Shown here one piece after another: positions 54,352-62,722 of a DNA stretch of 64,000 nucleotides (its first letter is position 1; each line of letters opens with the position of its first letter). This stretch comes from an uncultured bacterium (lineage in GTDB: Bacteria; Bacillota; Clostridia; Oscillospirales; Ruminococcaceae). The notes under the pieces are model-generated. The model worked only from the letters and a program-made list of their open reading frames with translations, did no database searches and was not told the origin of the DNA. The stretch spans positions 1 to 64,000 of the forward strand of contig CAJMLV010000009.1 of assembly GCA_905214345.1 (NCBI GenBank). The letters run 5' to 3'. Made by a program: the position numbers and the translations under genes.

Positions 54352-55314
54352 TCAGCGTTCGGTCCGGCCCAGCAGCGCCGCGCCGATCACACCCGCCCGG
54401 TATCCCAGGGTGCAGGTGGTGATGGTGGTCTTTTTGTGGGCATGGGCCGCACCAAAGACCTTGGGTTCCACCTTTTCCCGCAGGGGAGCCAACAGGGCCT
54501 CGCCCTGGTTGGCAATACCGCCGGAAAGCCCCACCACCTGGGGGAAGAACACATTGATCAGGTTGGCCACACCCTCGGCCAGGTAGCCAATGTAGGCATC
54601 CACCACCTGAGCGGCCACGGCATCGCCGGCATCCCGGGCGTCAAAGACGGTGCGCCCGGTGACCTCCTCCAGGGTGGGCGCCAGCTTCCAAAGCCCGCTT
54701 TCGGGGTGCTGTTCCATGGCCTGGCGGGTCTGGCGGATCAGGGCAGTGGCGCTGGCAAAAGCCTCCAGGCAGCCGCGGCGTCCGCAGGTGCACAAGGGCG
54801 CGTCGGATCTGCCGTCAATGACCATGTGACCGGGCTCTGCGGCCGCGCCGGTATAGCCGGTGAGCAGCTTGCCGTCCAGCACCACACCGCCGCCCACGCC
54901 GGTGCCCAGGGTAATGATCACGGCACTCTGGGCGCCCGCGGCACAACCCGCAATGGCTTCGCCCAAAGCGGCGGCGTTGGCGTCGTTGGCCAGGCGCACC
55001 GGCAGGTCCAGTGCCTTGTGCAGATACTCGCCCATGGCGAAATCCGCCCAATCCAGGTTGTTGGAATACAGCACCATGCCGGTGGCGTCATCCACCGTGC
55101 CGGGGCAGCCCACACCCACGCAGGCCACATCGGCATTGGTCAGGTTCATTTCCGCCATCAGGTCCCGGCACAGCGCGGCGATGTCATCGCACACCGCTTC
55201 CGCCGGGCGGGGCAGGTTGGTGGGGCGGCTCCCCTCCCGCAGAATCTGTCCCTGTTCATCCACCAGAGCGGCCTTGATATTGGTACCGCCCAGATCCACA
55301 CCAAGATAGATCAT
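54352..55314 (-). CDS. glcK: ROK-family glucokinase
   Basis: Glucose kinase of the ROK family, 320 residues from the ATG at 55314, which has an AGGAGG site. The phosphate-binding loop is VDLGGTNIKAALVD (near 5), the ROK zinc site is CTCGRRGCLEAF (near 167), the catalytic Asp lies in NDANAAALGEA (near 107), and GTGVGGGVVLDGKL near 134 binds ATP. It turns glucose into glucose 6-phosphate for glycolysis. It stands alone. Normal length; no HTH, so not a ROK repressor. Confidence 0.93.
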   Translation of the reverse strand: MIYLGVDLGGTNIKAALVDEQGQILREGSRPTNLPRPAEAVCDDIAALCRDLMAEMNLTNADVACVGVGCPGTVDDATGMVLYSNNLDWADFAMGEYLHKALDLPVRLANDANAAALGEAIAGCAAGAQSAVIITLGTGVGGGVVLDGKLLTGYTGAAAEPGHMVIDGRSDAPLCTCGRRGCLEAFASATALIRQTRQAMEQHPESGLWKLAPTLEEVTGRTVFDARDAGDAVAAQVVDAYIGYLAEGVANLINVFFPQVVGLSGGIANQGEALLAPLREKVEPKVFGAAHAHKKTTITTCTLGYRAGVIGAALLGRTER

Positions 55315-55423
55315 TTGTTTGCCTCCTGTTATTTCAAATCGCCCCCGGGGGCGTTGGGTTCTTCGGCACAACCTTATTGTATCATCTTTGCGGCGGCTGG
55401 CAAGTCCCCGGGCAAACAAAAAA

Positions 55424-55451
55424 CGCCCCTTCCGCCGGGGCGGAAAGGGCG
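55424..55451 (-). terminator. Terminator of the ECF S component gene
   Basis: 13-base arms CGCCCTTTCCGCC / GGCGGAAGGGGCG on the minus strand with one G-U pair, then TTTTTTG. Confidence 0.8.
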
Positions 55452-55460
55452 CTGCGGGAT

Positions 55461-56042
55461 TCAGCTTTCTTTCTTGGGGCAATGGCTGTGGGCGGGGTTG
55501 AACCGGCGCAGACCGGTGCGGTCCAGCGCCACCATGAAGGCGGGGATGAACACCAGCTGCAGGATGATGCCCGGCACCGCATTGGTGAAGGCACCGGCCA
55601 GGAAAGCCGCCCAGGTAAAGGCAGAGCCACCCAGTCCCAGCAGGACGATCTCGGCCAGGCCCCACACCAGACGGCCGCCCAGCATGGCGCCGATCAGGCA
55701 GACATACAGGGCCTTGACGCACTTCCAGCGGGAATGGGCATACAGCCAGCCGGCCAGGATGCCGTAGGCTGCCAGCTCAAAGGCCATGGCCAGGCCGGTG
55801 GGATAGATGGGCGGCATACCGAAGAGCATGTAGCGCAGCAGGGGCAGCACAAAGCCCACCAGACCGCCGTACCGCCAGCCGCAGATCAGCCCGCAGAGCA
55901 GCACCGGCAGGTGCATGGGCAGCAGCATGCTGCCGATCTGGGGGATCTGCCCGGTCAGGAAGGGCAGCACCAGGCCGATGGCCATGAACATGGCGGCCAG
56001 GGCCAGGTTCTGCACCTGCGGGTTCAGGGTTCTCTTTTCCAT
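55461..56042 (-). CDS. ECF transporter S component (vitamin uptake)
   Basis: A 193-residue membrane protein with six helices, the substrate-binding unit of an energy-coupling-factor transporter. The first helix carries NLALAAMFMAIGLVLPF, the usual Ala-rich start that docks to the EcfT subunit; MHLPVLLCGLICGWRYGGLV near 43 is conserved in the group that includes pantothenate- and riboflavin-type binders. EcfA/EcfT genes are not nearby, so it is a shared-module (group II) type. No riboswitch was recognised upstream. The vitamin cannot be named. Confidence 0.85.
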   Translation of the reverse strand: MEKRTLNPQVQNLALAAMFMAIGLVLPFLTGQIPQIGSMLLPMHLPVLLCGLICGWRYGGLVGFVLPLLRYMLFGMPPIYPTGLAMAFELAAYGILAGWLYAHSRWKCVKALYVCLIGAMLGGRLVWGLAEIVLLGLGGSAFTWAAFLAGAFTNAVPGIILQLVFIPAFMVALDRTGLRRFNPAHSHCPKKES

Positions 56043-56137
56043 AAAACAGGATTCTCCTTTGTGTAAGGTATCACGTGCCGTTTTTCCGGTCCGCGTTTTT
56101 ATGATACCACAGGGGCGCAGCTCCGCACAATATCAAA

Positions 56138-56557
56138 TCAGGGTAACTTTTGGTACTCTGCTTCCTCCACTGCCTCGCACCACTCGTTGCGGGCATCCTC
56201 CCCCGGCACCTCGATGGCCAGATGCTGGAAGGCGCTGTCCTTGGCGGCGCCGTGCCAGTGTTTGACCTCCGGCGGAATGTTCACCACGTCCCCGGGATGC
56301 AGTTCCCGGGCCGGTCTGCCCCATTCCTGATAGTAGCCCCGGCCCGCCGTGACCAGCAGGATCTGACCGCCGCCCGTTTTGGCGTGGTGGATGTGCCAGT
56401 GGTTGCGGCAGCCCGGCTCAAAGCTCACGTTGCCGATGCTCACCTGCTCCAGAGAGAGCATGTTCAGCCAGCTCTGCCCGTCAAAATATTGGGCATAGGC
56501 ATCGTTGGGTTTCCCCACCGGAAAGATACTGGTGTTTTTCAATTCGTTCCAATCCAT
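56138..56557 (-). CDS. Cupin-domain protein
   Basis: A 139-residue single cupin from the ATG at 56557, which has a GGAGG site. The metal site is in CRNHWHIHHAKTGGGQILL (about residue 50: three His) and the second motif in HPGDVVNIPPEVKHWHGA (about 88-105). Proteins of this size near LysR genes often detoxify or sense small carbonyls, but the reaction is unknown. A LysR regulator gene is divergent and probably controls it. Confidence 0.85.
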   Translation of the reverse strand: MDWNELKNTSIFPVGKPNDAYAQYFDGQSWLNMLSLEQVSIGNVSFEPGCRNHWHIHHAKTGGGQILLVTAGRGYYQEWGRPARELHPGDVVNIPPEVKHWHGAAKDSAFQHLAIEVPGEDARNEWCEAVEEAEYQKLP

Positions 56558-56623
56558 ATTCGGGCCCTCCTGTTGTCCGGCCGTATACGCGGCGCTTTTT
56601 CTTTTATTGTACTCCCCCCGCCC

Positions 56624-56662
56624 TTGACAGGGAAGTTCCGGTTTTGTACCATAGTATAAACC
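56624..56662 (+). promoter_or_regulatory. Divergent lysR/cupin control region
   Basis: Plus strand TTGACA (56624-56629), 17-base spacer, TACCAT (56647-56652) for lysR. Over the -10 lies an imperfect 23-base dyad starting GGTTTTGTAC and ending AGTATAAACC (56640-56662), including a T-N11-A spacing, a candidate LysR-binding site for autoregulation and for the divergent cupin gene. Confidence 0.5.
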
Positions 56663-56690
56663 AAAAGTTTTTACTGCAAGGAGGCTGTCC

Positions 56691-57581
56691 ATGTTCAATC
56701 CACAGCTCATCGTATTTGTCCGGGTGGCAGACCTGGGCAGCTTCAACAAAGCGGCCGAGACCCTGTATATCTCCCCCACTGCCGTGATGAAACAGGTCAA
56801 CGCCCTGGAAAAGCATCTGGACCTGACCCTGTTTGTGCGGGGGCGGCGGGGTGTGACCCTGACGCCCGAAGGCCAGGTCATCTACCGCCACGCTCTGCGC
56901 ATGTTTGAACAGTCCGCCCAGGCTCTGCAGGAAGCCCGCGCCGCCGCGGATTTTGCCGCCACCACCTTCTGCGTGGGCACCTCCATCCTCAATCCCTGCA
57001 AGCCTTTCATGGACCTGTGGGACCGGCTCAGCGACCAGTTCCCCGGCTACCGGCTGCACATCATCCCCTATGAGGACGACCACCAGGGCATCCTCAATGA
57101 GATCGGCGCCCTGGGCACCAAGTTCGACTTTCTCATCGGCGCCTGTGATTCCCGCCAGTGGCTGGACCGGTGCCGGTTCCTGCCTTTGGGGCAGTATCAT
57201 CACTGTGTGGCGGTGCCCCGGGACCATCCTTTGGCCGGGCGGCAGCGGCTGACCGTCCGGGACCTGTACGGCGAGACCCTGATGATGGTCAAACGGGGGG
57301 ATTCTCCCTCGGTGGACCGGGTGCGGGACGAGATCGAACGCCATCCCGCCATCCGCATCGAGGACACCTCCCAGTTCTATGACCTGGAGGTGTTCAACCG
57401 CTGCGCCCAGACCCGCCAGCCCCTCATGACCCTGGACTGCTGGGCCGACGTACATCCTTCCCTGGTGACCCTGCCGGTGGACTGGGATTTCACCATTCCT
57501 TACGGCCTTTTGTACCAGCTGGACCCCATCCCCGATGTGGCACGCTTTGTGGAACTGGCCCGGGGGCTGACCCAAAGATGA
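56691..57581 (+). CDS. LysR-family transcriptional regulator
   Basis: A 296-residue regulator: a winged HTH at the N-terminus (FVRVADLGSFNKAAETLYIS, then PTAVMKQVNALEKHL, about 9-43), a linker helix and a two-lobe effector domain (FCVGTSILNPCKPF near 93, GYRLHIIPYEDDHQG near 118, DFLIGACDSRQW near 143). It probably senses a small metabolite. Divergent from the cupin gene, the classical layout for control of that gene and itself. Normal length. Confidence 0.93.
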   Translation: MFNPQLIVFVRVADLGSFNKAAETLYISPTAVMKQVNALEKHLDLTLFVRGRRGVTLTPEGQVIYRHALRMFEQSAQALQEARAAADFAATTFCVGTSILNPCKPFMDLWDRLSDQFPGYRLHIIPYEDDHQGILNEIGALGTKFDFLIGACDSRQWLDRCRFLPLGQYHHCVAVPRDHPLAGRQRLTVRDLYGETLMMVKRGDSPSVDRVRDEIERHPAIRIEDTSQFYDLEVFNRCAQTRQPLMTLDCWADVHPSLVTLPVDWDFTIPYGLLYQLDPIPDVARFVELARGLTQR

Positions 57582-57601
57582 TTTTGCCGTTCCCATGCAA
57601 A

Positions 57602-57632
57602 AAGGGAGCCGCCCCACCGGGACGGCTCCCTT
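57602..57632. terminator. Bidirectional terminator between lysR and the nitroreductase
   Basis: Perfect 10-base arms AAGGGAGCCG / CGGCTCCCTT, followed by TTTTG on the plus strand. Confidence 0.82.
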
Positions 57633-57644
57633 TTGTTTGCAGAA

Positions 57645-58391
57645 TCATTCCACCCCGAAGGTGAAATCTTTCAGGTAGACCGCAGCGCTGCGGCTCATCT
57701 CCCTGCTGAAATCGCTGTTGTACTTGAAGGCGCAGAAAGGCGGGATCTTGGCGTCGAAGTCGTACTCGCCCCCTGCCCGGGCGGCAAAGTCGGCCCGCAG
57801 TTCCGCCTCGGTGCGGTCACGGTAGACATTCTCGCAGACCACAGCCTCCCTGGGAAAGCGGGCGGGTTTGGCCCGGTCCTGCTGCTGCCGGGTAGGCCGG
57901 CCAAAGATCAGCATGGCCGCGGGCACCACATGGGGCGGCAGATGCAGGGCCTGCCGCATCTGTTCGGCGTTTTCCAGCACATCCCCGATGTAGCAGCTGC
58001 CGATGCCCAGGCTTTCGGCGGCGGTCACGGCGTTCTGGGCCGCGATGCAGCTGTCCGCCATGGCCAGCAGCAGGTCACCGGGACCGGGGTCCCGCACTTC
58101 CACCCCCGCCGCCCGGTATGCCCGGGGCCAGCGGCGGCAGTCGGCCAGAAACACCAGGCACCAGGGCGCCTGGGCGATCATGGGCTGGTGGTCGCACAGA
58201 TCGGCCAGGTTCCGGCGCAGGTCCGGGTCGGTGATGTCCAGGATGGTATACAACTGCTGGTTTCCGGCGGTGGGGGCCTGAAAGGCCGCTTCCAGCACGG
58301 CTTTCTTCTCTTCGTCGGTGATGGGTTCTTCGGTGAATACCCGCACCGACTTGCGGGCGTTCAGGGCCCGCAGAATCTCGTTATCCGCCAT
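57645..58391 (-). CDS. Nitroreductase-family FMN enzyme
   Basis: A 248-residue flavoprotein of the NAD(P)H-dependent nitroreductase family. The N-terminal FMN-binding motif ARKSVRVFTEEPITDEEK (about 12-29), then AAFQAPTAGNQQLYTI and ESLGIGSCYIGDVLEN near 125, fit it. C-terminal part is longer than the shortest members. It starts at 58391, two bases after the stop of the DUF362 gene, so both come from one mRNA; electrons from the iron-sulfur protein might reach this enzyme. Substrate unknown. Confidence 0.9.
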   Translation of the reverse strand: MADNEILRALNARKSVRVFTEEPITDEEKKAVLEAAFQAPTAGNQQLYTILDITDPDLRRNLADLCDHQPMIAQAPWCLVFLADCRRWPRAYRAAGVEVRDPGPGDLLLAMADSCIAAQNAVTAAESLGIGSCYIGDVLENAEQMRQALHLPPHVVPAAMLIFGRPTRQQQDRAKPARFPREAVVCENVYRDRTEAELRADFAARAGGEYDFDAKIPPFCAFKYNSDFSREMSRSAAVYLKDFTFGVE

Positions 58392-58393
58392 GG

Positions 58394-59518
58394 TCACACC
58401 TTTTTCAGCACATACTCCTGGGTGCCCAGGCCGATTTTCTCGGCGTGGTCCAGACATTCCCGCCAGGTGGAGGCAGGGGTCGTGTCGATGAAGTTGTCCC
58501 CGCAGCAGCTGAAGTTCTTGTCCGCCCGGTGTTCACCCAGCAGGCTGTTTTCCACCGGCTGGGCGGCCAGAACGGCGTCGGCACAGGCACGGTCCAGGGC
58601 CACCGGGTCAAAGCTGGCGAACATGCCGATGTCCGGCACGATGGGGGCGTCGTTCTCCCCGTGGCAGTCGCAGAAGGGAGACACATCCACCACCAGGCTG
58701 ATGTGGAAGTTGGGCCGACCGTGGCAGACCGCCATGGCGTACTCCGCCATCTTGCAGTCCAGCAGGGCGTTGGCGTTGTCGTCGGGGGCGTAGATGGCGT
58801 CAAAGTTGCACCGGCCGATGCACCGGCCGCAGCCCTTGCACAGGTCCTGGTCGATGACCGCCTTGCCGGTGTCGTAGCGGATGGCGTCGGAACCGCACTC
58901 CTTGGCACACTGCTTGCAGTTGCGGCAAAGCCCTTCCTGCACCACAGGCTTGCCGGCCTTGTGCTGTTCCATCTTGCCGGCACGGGAACCGCAGCCCATG
59001 CCAAGGTTCTTCAATGCGCCGCCGAAGCCGGTGGACTCATGGCCCTTGAAATGGTTCAGAGAGATGATGATGTCGGCATCCATCACCGCCCGGCCGATCT
59101 TGGCGGTGGGGCAGTATTCGGCGTTGGGCACCGGCACCTCGATGTCGTCGGTGCCGCGCAGACCGTCGCCGATGATGATCTGGCAGCCGGTGGTCATGGG
59201 GCCAAAGCCGTTCTCCTGGGCGGCGGTCAGGTGTTCCAGGGCGTTCTTGCGCCGCCCGGGATACAGGGTGTTGCAGTCGGTCAGAAAAGGCAGGCCGCCC
59301 TGTTCCTTGACCACATCAGCCACCGTTTTGGCCCAGTTGGGGCGCAGATAGGCCAGGTTGCCCGGCTCACCGAAATGGATCTTGATGGCCACAAACTTGC
59401 CGTCCATGTCGATCTGGCCGATACCGGCCGCCTTGATGAGCTTTTCCAGCTTTTCCTGCAGGTTGGTGCCCGCCCGCACCCGGAAGTCGGTATAATACAC
59501 GGTCGATTTTTCCATCAT
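58394..59518 (-). CDS. DUF362 protein with two 4Fe-4S clusters
   Basis: A 374-residue protein. The N-terminal and C-terminal parts form the DUF362 fold (IKIHFGEPGNLAYLRPNWAK near 46, GRAVMDADIIISLNHFKGHE near 142). Between them lies a ferredoxin-like pair: CRNCKQCAKEC (near 198) and CKGCGRCIGRC (near 228), each C-x2-C-x2-C-x3-C. Function of the family is unestablished. It heads an operon with the nitroreductase. Two start codons in a row (ATG ATG) are both possible; GAAAGG lies 9 bases before the first. Confidence 0.9.
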   Translation of the reverse strand: MMEKSTVYYTDFRVRAGTNLQEKLEKLIKAAGIGQIDMDGKFVAIKIHFGEPGNLAYLRPNWAKTVADVVKEQGGLPFLTDCNTLYPGRRKNALEHLTAAQENGFGPMTTGCQIIIGDGLRGTDDIEVPVPNAEYCPTAKIGRAVMDADIIISLNHFKGHESTGFGGALKNLGMGCGSRAGKMEQHKAGKPVVQEGLCRNCKQCAKECGSDAIRYDTGKAVIDQDLCKGCGRCIGRCNFDAIYAPDDNANALLDCKMAEYAMAVCHGRPNFHISLVVDVSPFCDCHGENDAPIVPDIGMFASFDPVALDRACADAVLAAQPVENSLLGEHRADKNFSCCGDNFIDTTPASTWRECLDHAEKIGLGTQEYVLKKV

Positions 59519-59553
59519 TGAACACAGCCTTTCCCGCTTGTTTTCCGAATCAG

Positions 59554-59573
59554 AAGGGCCCGTCGGGGCCCTT
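59554..59573 (-). promoter_or_regulatory. Hairpin in the DUF362 leader
   Basis: Perfect 8-base arms AAGGGCCC / GGGCCCTT with a GTCG loop, starting about 8 bases after the -10 of the minus-strand promoter, so at the very 5' end of the mRNA; likely stabilising. Confidence 0.5.
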
Positions 59574-59580
59574 TGGCTTT

Positions 59581-59609
59581 ATTATAAAACCGGCGCCGCT
59601 TTTTTGCAA
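59581..59609 (-). promoter_or_regulatory. Promoter of the DUF362-nitroreductase operon
   Basis: Minus strand TTGCAA (59604-59609), 17-base spacer, TATAAT (59581-59586). Confidence 0.7.
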
Positions 59610-59635
59610 ATTTCTGGAATTTCACATTTTAACGC

Positions 59636-59664
59636 GTGACACGCCGCCCTGTATATGGTATACT
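59636..59664 (+). promoter_or_regulatory. Promoter of the secreted anchored protein gene
   Basis: Plus strand GTGACA (59636-59641), 17-base spacer, TATACT (59659-59664). Confidence 0.65.
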
Positions 59665-59697
59665 AAAGAATACAATTTGATTACAAAAGCCGGGCAC

Positions 59698-59717
59698 GGC
59701 GGAAGATTTCTTCCGCC
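59698..59717 (+). promoter_or_regulatory. Leader inverted repeat before the ACG-start gene
   Basis: Perfect 9-base arms GGCGGAAGA / TCTTCCGCC with a 2-base centre, in the leader between promoter and ribosome site. Could be an operator or an RNA hairpin. Confidence 0.45.
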
Positions 59718-59749
59718 GCGCTTACTTTGAGCCTTGGAGGTGCTTTTCC

Positions 59750-60943
59750 ACGTTTTTCTCAACCAAACGTCTGACCTGCGCCCTGGCGGGCTGCGCGGCG
59801 GCCTGCCTGCTGGCCTTTGGGGTTCCGATGCAGGCCCATGCGGCGGATTCTTTTGAAGATACCCTGAACCAGCTTAACGAACTGCAGACTCTGGCAGAAA
59901 ACTACGCCCAGGAACAGGGCGGCGATACCGACCCCGTCGTGCTGATGCTGGCCTATACCCGCGCCGGCGTCTACAACGACTCTCTGTGGCAGATGACCGC
60001 CGGCACCAAAGACCCCGATTTCGAAGCCTATGTGCTGGAGAATAACAGTGAACTGGGCGAACTGGTGGGCATTGGCACCCAGACCCTGCCCAACGGCCAG
60101 ACCATCGACTTCGGCCACCTGCTGGCTTCCATCAACCTGGTCTACCGCGGTCTGCCGGTCACCGGCAGCTGGGGCGGCGACTGTATGGAACTGGCCCAGC
60201 AGTACAGCGGCCAGGCCTCCGATGCCGCCGGGTACGTTTCCCTGATGCAGGACACCTTCGGCGCGGACAGCGAGACCAGCATGTTCGGTGCCGATGACCT
60301 GCGCGCCGACCTGGATTCGGTGGTGCTTGGTTCCCAGCTGACGGAAGACACCAACCTGGCTGACCTGATGCGCACCTATTACGCCGACCTGTCCGACTAT
60401 GACCGGGCGTATCAGTTCATTGCCCTCAGCTTCGGCAGTGTCAACACCGGCAATTCCGATAATTTCCGGGAAACGGTGTACGAGACCCTGGTGGGCGACA
60501 CCGGCATGCAGCTGCTGCTGTATATGAACAGCATGTGGACTTCCGACGGCTGGACGCTGAAAAGCGAATATGAGCCCGCTCTGCAGGGTGCCGCCTATGT
60601 CTTTGCAGATTACCTGTCGTCGGCGGTGAACGGTGAAAATGTCAAGTCCGACAGCAACACCCTGAAGATCATGTCTGGGCAGTCCTTGTCCGACGCCCTC
60701 AACGCGCTTGGCGAAAGCGACGCCGCCAACTCCGCCCTGAACGCCCTGGATGGCGCGGCCAGCACCGTGACCGGGTCCACCGGTGCGGTTTCCGGCGCTC
60801 TGGATGAAGCCACCGAAAGCCTGCGTTCCGGCTTTGACGCCCAGGCCTTCCAGCTGGTTCTGCTGGTCATTGCCGCGGCAGCCCTGTTCGGAGTGATCAT
60901 CTTCCTGGCGCTGACCTTCCGGCAGCTGCGTCCCCGCCGCTGA
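59750..60943 (+). CDS. Secreted protein with C-terminal membrane anchor (apparent ACG start)
   Basis: A 397-residue protein of unknown function. The N-terminus, read from ACG at 59750, is a clear signal peptide: basic start (STKRL), hydrophobic core (ALAGCAAACLLAFGV), and AHA before ADSFED. The mature part is acidic and helical (NELQTLAENYAQEQGGDTDP); one membrane helix (about 363-388, LVLLVIAAAALFGVIIFLAL) with a basic end follows. No ATG, GTG or TTG lies in frame between the upstream stop at 59678 and the ATG at 59828, which would remove the signal; ACG is 9 bases after TTGGAGG. Either ACG starts translation or an ATG has changed. Confidence 0.75.
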   Translation, partial: TFFSTKRLTCALAGCAAACLLAFGVPMQAHAADSFEDTLNQLNELQTLAENYAQEQGGDTDPVVLMLAYTRAGVYNDSLWQMTAGTKDPDFEAYVLENNSELGELVGIGTQTLPNGQTIDFGHLLASINLVYRGLPVTGSWGGDCMELAQQYSGQASDAAGYVSLMQDTFGADSETSMFGADDLRADLDSVVLGSQLTEDTNLADLMRTYYADLSDYDRAYQFIALSFGSVNTGNSDNFRETVYETLVGDTGMQLLLYMNSMWTSDGWTLKSEYEPALQGAAYVFADYLSSAVNGENVKSDSNTLKIMSGQSLSDALNALGESDAANSALNALDGAASTVTGSTGAVSGALDEATESLRSGFDAQAFQLVLLVIAAAALFGVIIFLALTFRQLRPRR

Positions 60944-60960
60944 TTTTTCCACACAAACAA

Positions 60961-60997
60961 AACCTCCCCGTTCCGTCATAACGGAAACGGGGAGGTT
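60961..60997. terminator. Bidirectional terminator between the anchored protein and uppP
   Basis: About 16-pair stem AACCTCCCCGTTCCGT against its complement with one bulged A, then TTTTTTG on the plus strand. Confidence 0.85.
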
Positions 60998-61022
60998 TTT
61001 TGTTTCGGTTATGCCCCCAGGC

Positions 61023-61907
61023 TCAGGCAGCCGGAGCGGCGGCGGGGGTCTTGAGTACAAAGGTCTGCACCAGCCAGATGATGAGCACCACAGCGCCCAA
61101 CACAATGCGGTACCAGCCGAATACGGTGAAGGTGTGCTGTTTGACGTAATCCATCAGGAAGCGGATCGCCACCATGGACACCAGGAACGCCACCACACAA
61201 CCCACCAGCAGCACGATGACCTCAGCGCCGGTAAGAACATTGCCTTCCAGGAAGAACTTCACCAGCTTCAGCCCGCTGGCGCCGGCCATCACCGGAATGG
61301 CCAGGAAGAAGGTGAACTGAGAAGCACAGGGCCGGGACAGACCGCAGAGCATGCCGCCCAGGATGGTGGCGCCGCTGCGGGAAGTACCGGGGATCATGGC
61401 CAGCACCTGCCAGGCGCCCACCTGGAACGCCTGTTTGTAGCCGATGCGGCTGAGTTTGGTGGTGCGGGGCGGGCGGGGACGCCGCTCGATCAGGATGAAC
61501 GCCACGCCGTAGACAATGAGCATGGCGGCCACCGTGATGCTGTTGTACAGATGGGCGTCCAGCCAGTCATCCAGCAGGAATCCCAGCACCGCCGCAGGCA
61601 GGCAGGCCACAATGATCTTGCACCACAACCGGACCACCGGCCAGTGGAAATGCCGGGCAAAGCCGTTGTCGCGGCCGTTGTCCACGCAGAAGGGCCACAA
61701 TTTCTTGAAATAGAGCACCAGCACGGCCAGGATGGCCCCCAGCTGGATGACCACCCGGAACATGGACATGAACGAATCGCTGAACTGGAATTTCAGCACC
61801 TGCTCGGCCAGAATCATATGTCCGGTGCTGGAAATGGGCAGCCACTCGGTCACGCCTTCGATCACGCCGTAAACCACGGCTTTCAGAATTTCGATGAACA
61901 GTTCCAT
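61023..61907 (-). CDS. uppP: Undecaprenyl-diphosphatase (bacitracin resistance)
   Basis: Membrane enzyme turning undecaprenyl diphosphate into the monophosphate carrier for peptidoglycan and other glycans, 294 residues, eight or so helices. Catalytic motifs: EGVTEWLPISSTGH (near 17) and PGTSRSGATI (near 172). Normal length for BacA/UppP. It also gives bacitracin tolerance in many bacteria. It stands alone. The glycan genes elsewhere in the window depend on the same carrier. Confidence 0.95.
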   Translation of the reverse strand: MELFIEILKAVVYGVIEGVTEWLPISSTGHMILAEQVLKFQFSDSFMSMFRVVIQLGAILAVLVLYFKKLWPFCVDNGRDNGFARHFHWPVVRLWCKIIVACLPAAVLGFLLDDWLDAHLYNSITVAAMLIVYGVAFILIERRPRPPRTTKLSRIGYKQAFQVGAWQVLAMIPGTSRSGATILGGMLCGLSRPCASQFTFFLAIPVMAGASGLKLVKFFLEGNVLTGAEVIVLLVGCVVAFLVSMVAIRFLMDYVKQHTFTVFGWYRIVLGAVVLIIWLVQTFVLKTPAAAPAA

Positions 61908-62035
61908 TTACAGTATCCCCCTAATCATACTCTTAATCATACCACATTTTTATGCTTTTGACACCCCGGTTTTTCACCTTTTACAATTCGCGCCCCGATT
62001 GACAGCCGGGTTATAATGAACATGAGGTGGAAAGT

Positions 62036-62701
62036 ATGTATAAAACCGTGATCTTTGATCTGGACGGTACCCTGCTGAACACACTGGACGACCTGGCCGA
62101 CGCCGGCAACCGTCTGTGCGCGGACCGGGGCTGGCCGCAGCATCCCGTGGACGCCTACCGCTATTTTGTGGGCAACGGCATCCCCAAACTGATCGAACGC
62201 CTGGCCCCGCCGGAACAGCGCACGCCGGAGATTCTGGCCGAGGCCCTTGCCTGGTTCAAGGCGGATTACGGTGCCCACATGCGGGACAAAACCGCGCCCT
62301 ATCCGGGTATTCCGGCCATGCTGGAACACCTGCATGCCGCCGGTGTGCAGATGGCGGTATTCTCCAACAAGGCGGACGCCCTGGCCCGGGAAGTCGTGGC
62401 CGATTACTTTGACCCCGCCCTGTTTGACCTGGTGCGGGGCCAGCGGCCGGAGGTCCCCACCAAGCCCGCGCCGGAAGGCACCCGTGCCCTGCTGGAACAG
62501 CTGGGTGCCGATACGGCCGCCACCCTGTATGTGGGGGACAGCAATGTGGACATGCAGACCGCCGTCAACGCCGACCTGGACGGCTGCGGAGCGCTTTGGG
62601 GCTTCCGCACCCGGCAGGAACTGGAAGAAGCCGGTGCCAGGTATCTGGCCGCCGACGCCGAAGAACTGGAACATATCGTGCTGGGCACACCCGGCCGTTG
62701 A
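62036..62701 (+). CDS. HAD-family phosphatase, phosphoglycolate phosphatase-like
   Basis: A 221-residue HAD hydrolase. Motif I DLDGTLLNT (near 8, nucleophile and acid Asp), motif II FSNK (near 107), motif III with KPAPEG (near 145), motif IV GDSNVDMQTA (near 165). The Gph subgroup cap is present (VDAYRYFVGNGIPKLIERL). I start at 62036, since GAGGTGG lies 6 bases upstream; an ATG three codons earlier overlaps that site. It removes 2-phosphoglycolate or another small phosphate ester. Followed after 21 bases by the aminotransferase gene. Confidence 0.88.
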   Translation: MYKTVIFDLDGTLLNTLDDLADAGNRLCADRGWPQHPVDAYRYFVGNGIPKLIERLAPPEQRTPEILAEALAWFKADYGAHMRDKTAPYPGIPAMLEHLHAAGVQMAVFSNKADALAREVVADYFDPALFDLVRGQRPEVPTKPAPEGTRALLEQLGADTAATLYVGDSNVDMQTAVNADLDGCGALWGFRTRQELEEAGARYLAADAEELEHIVLGTPGR

Positions 62702-62722
62702 ATCTTCAAAAGGGGGAACACC

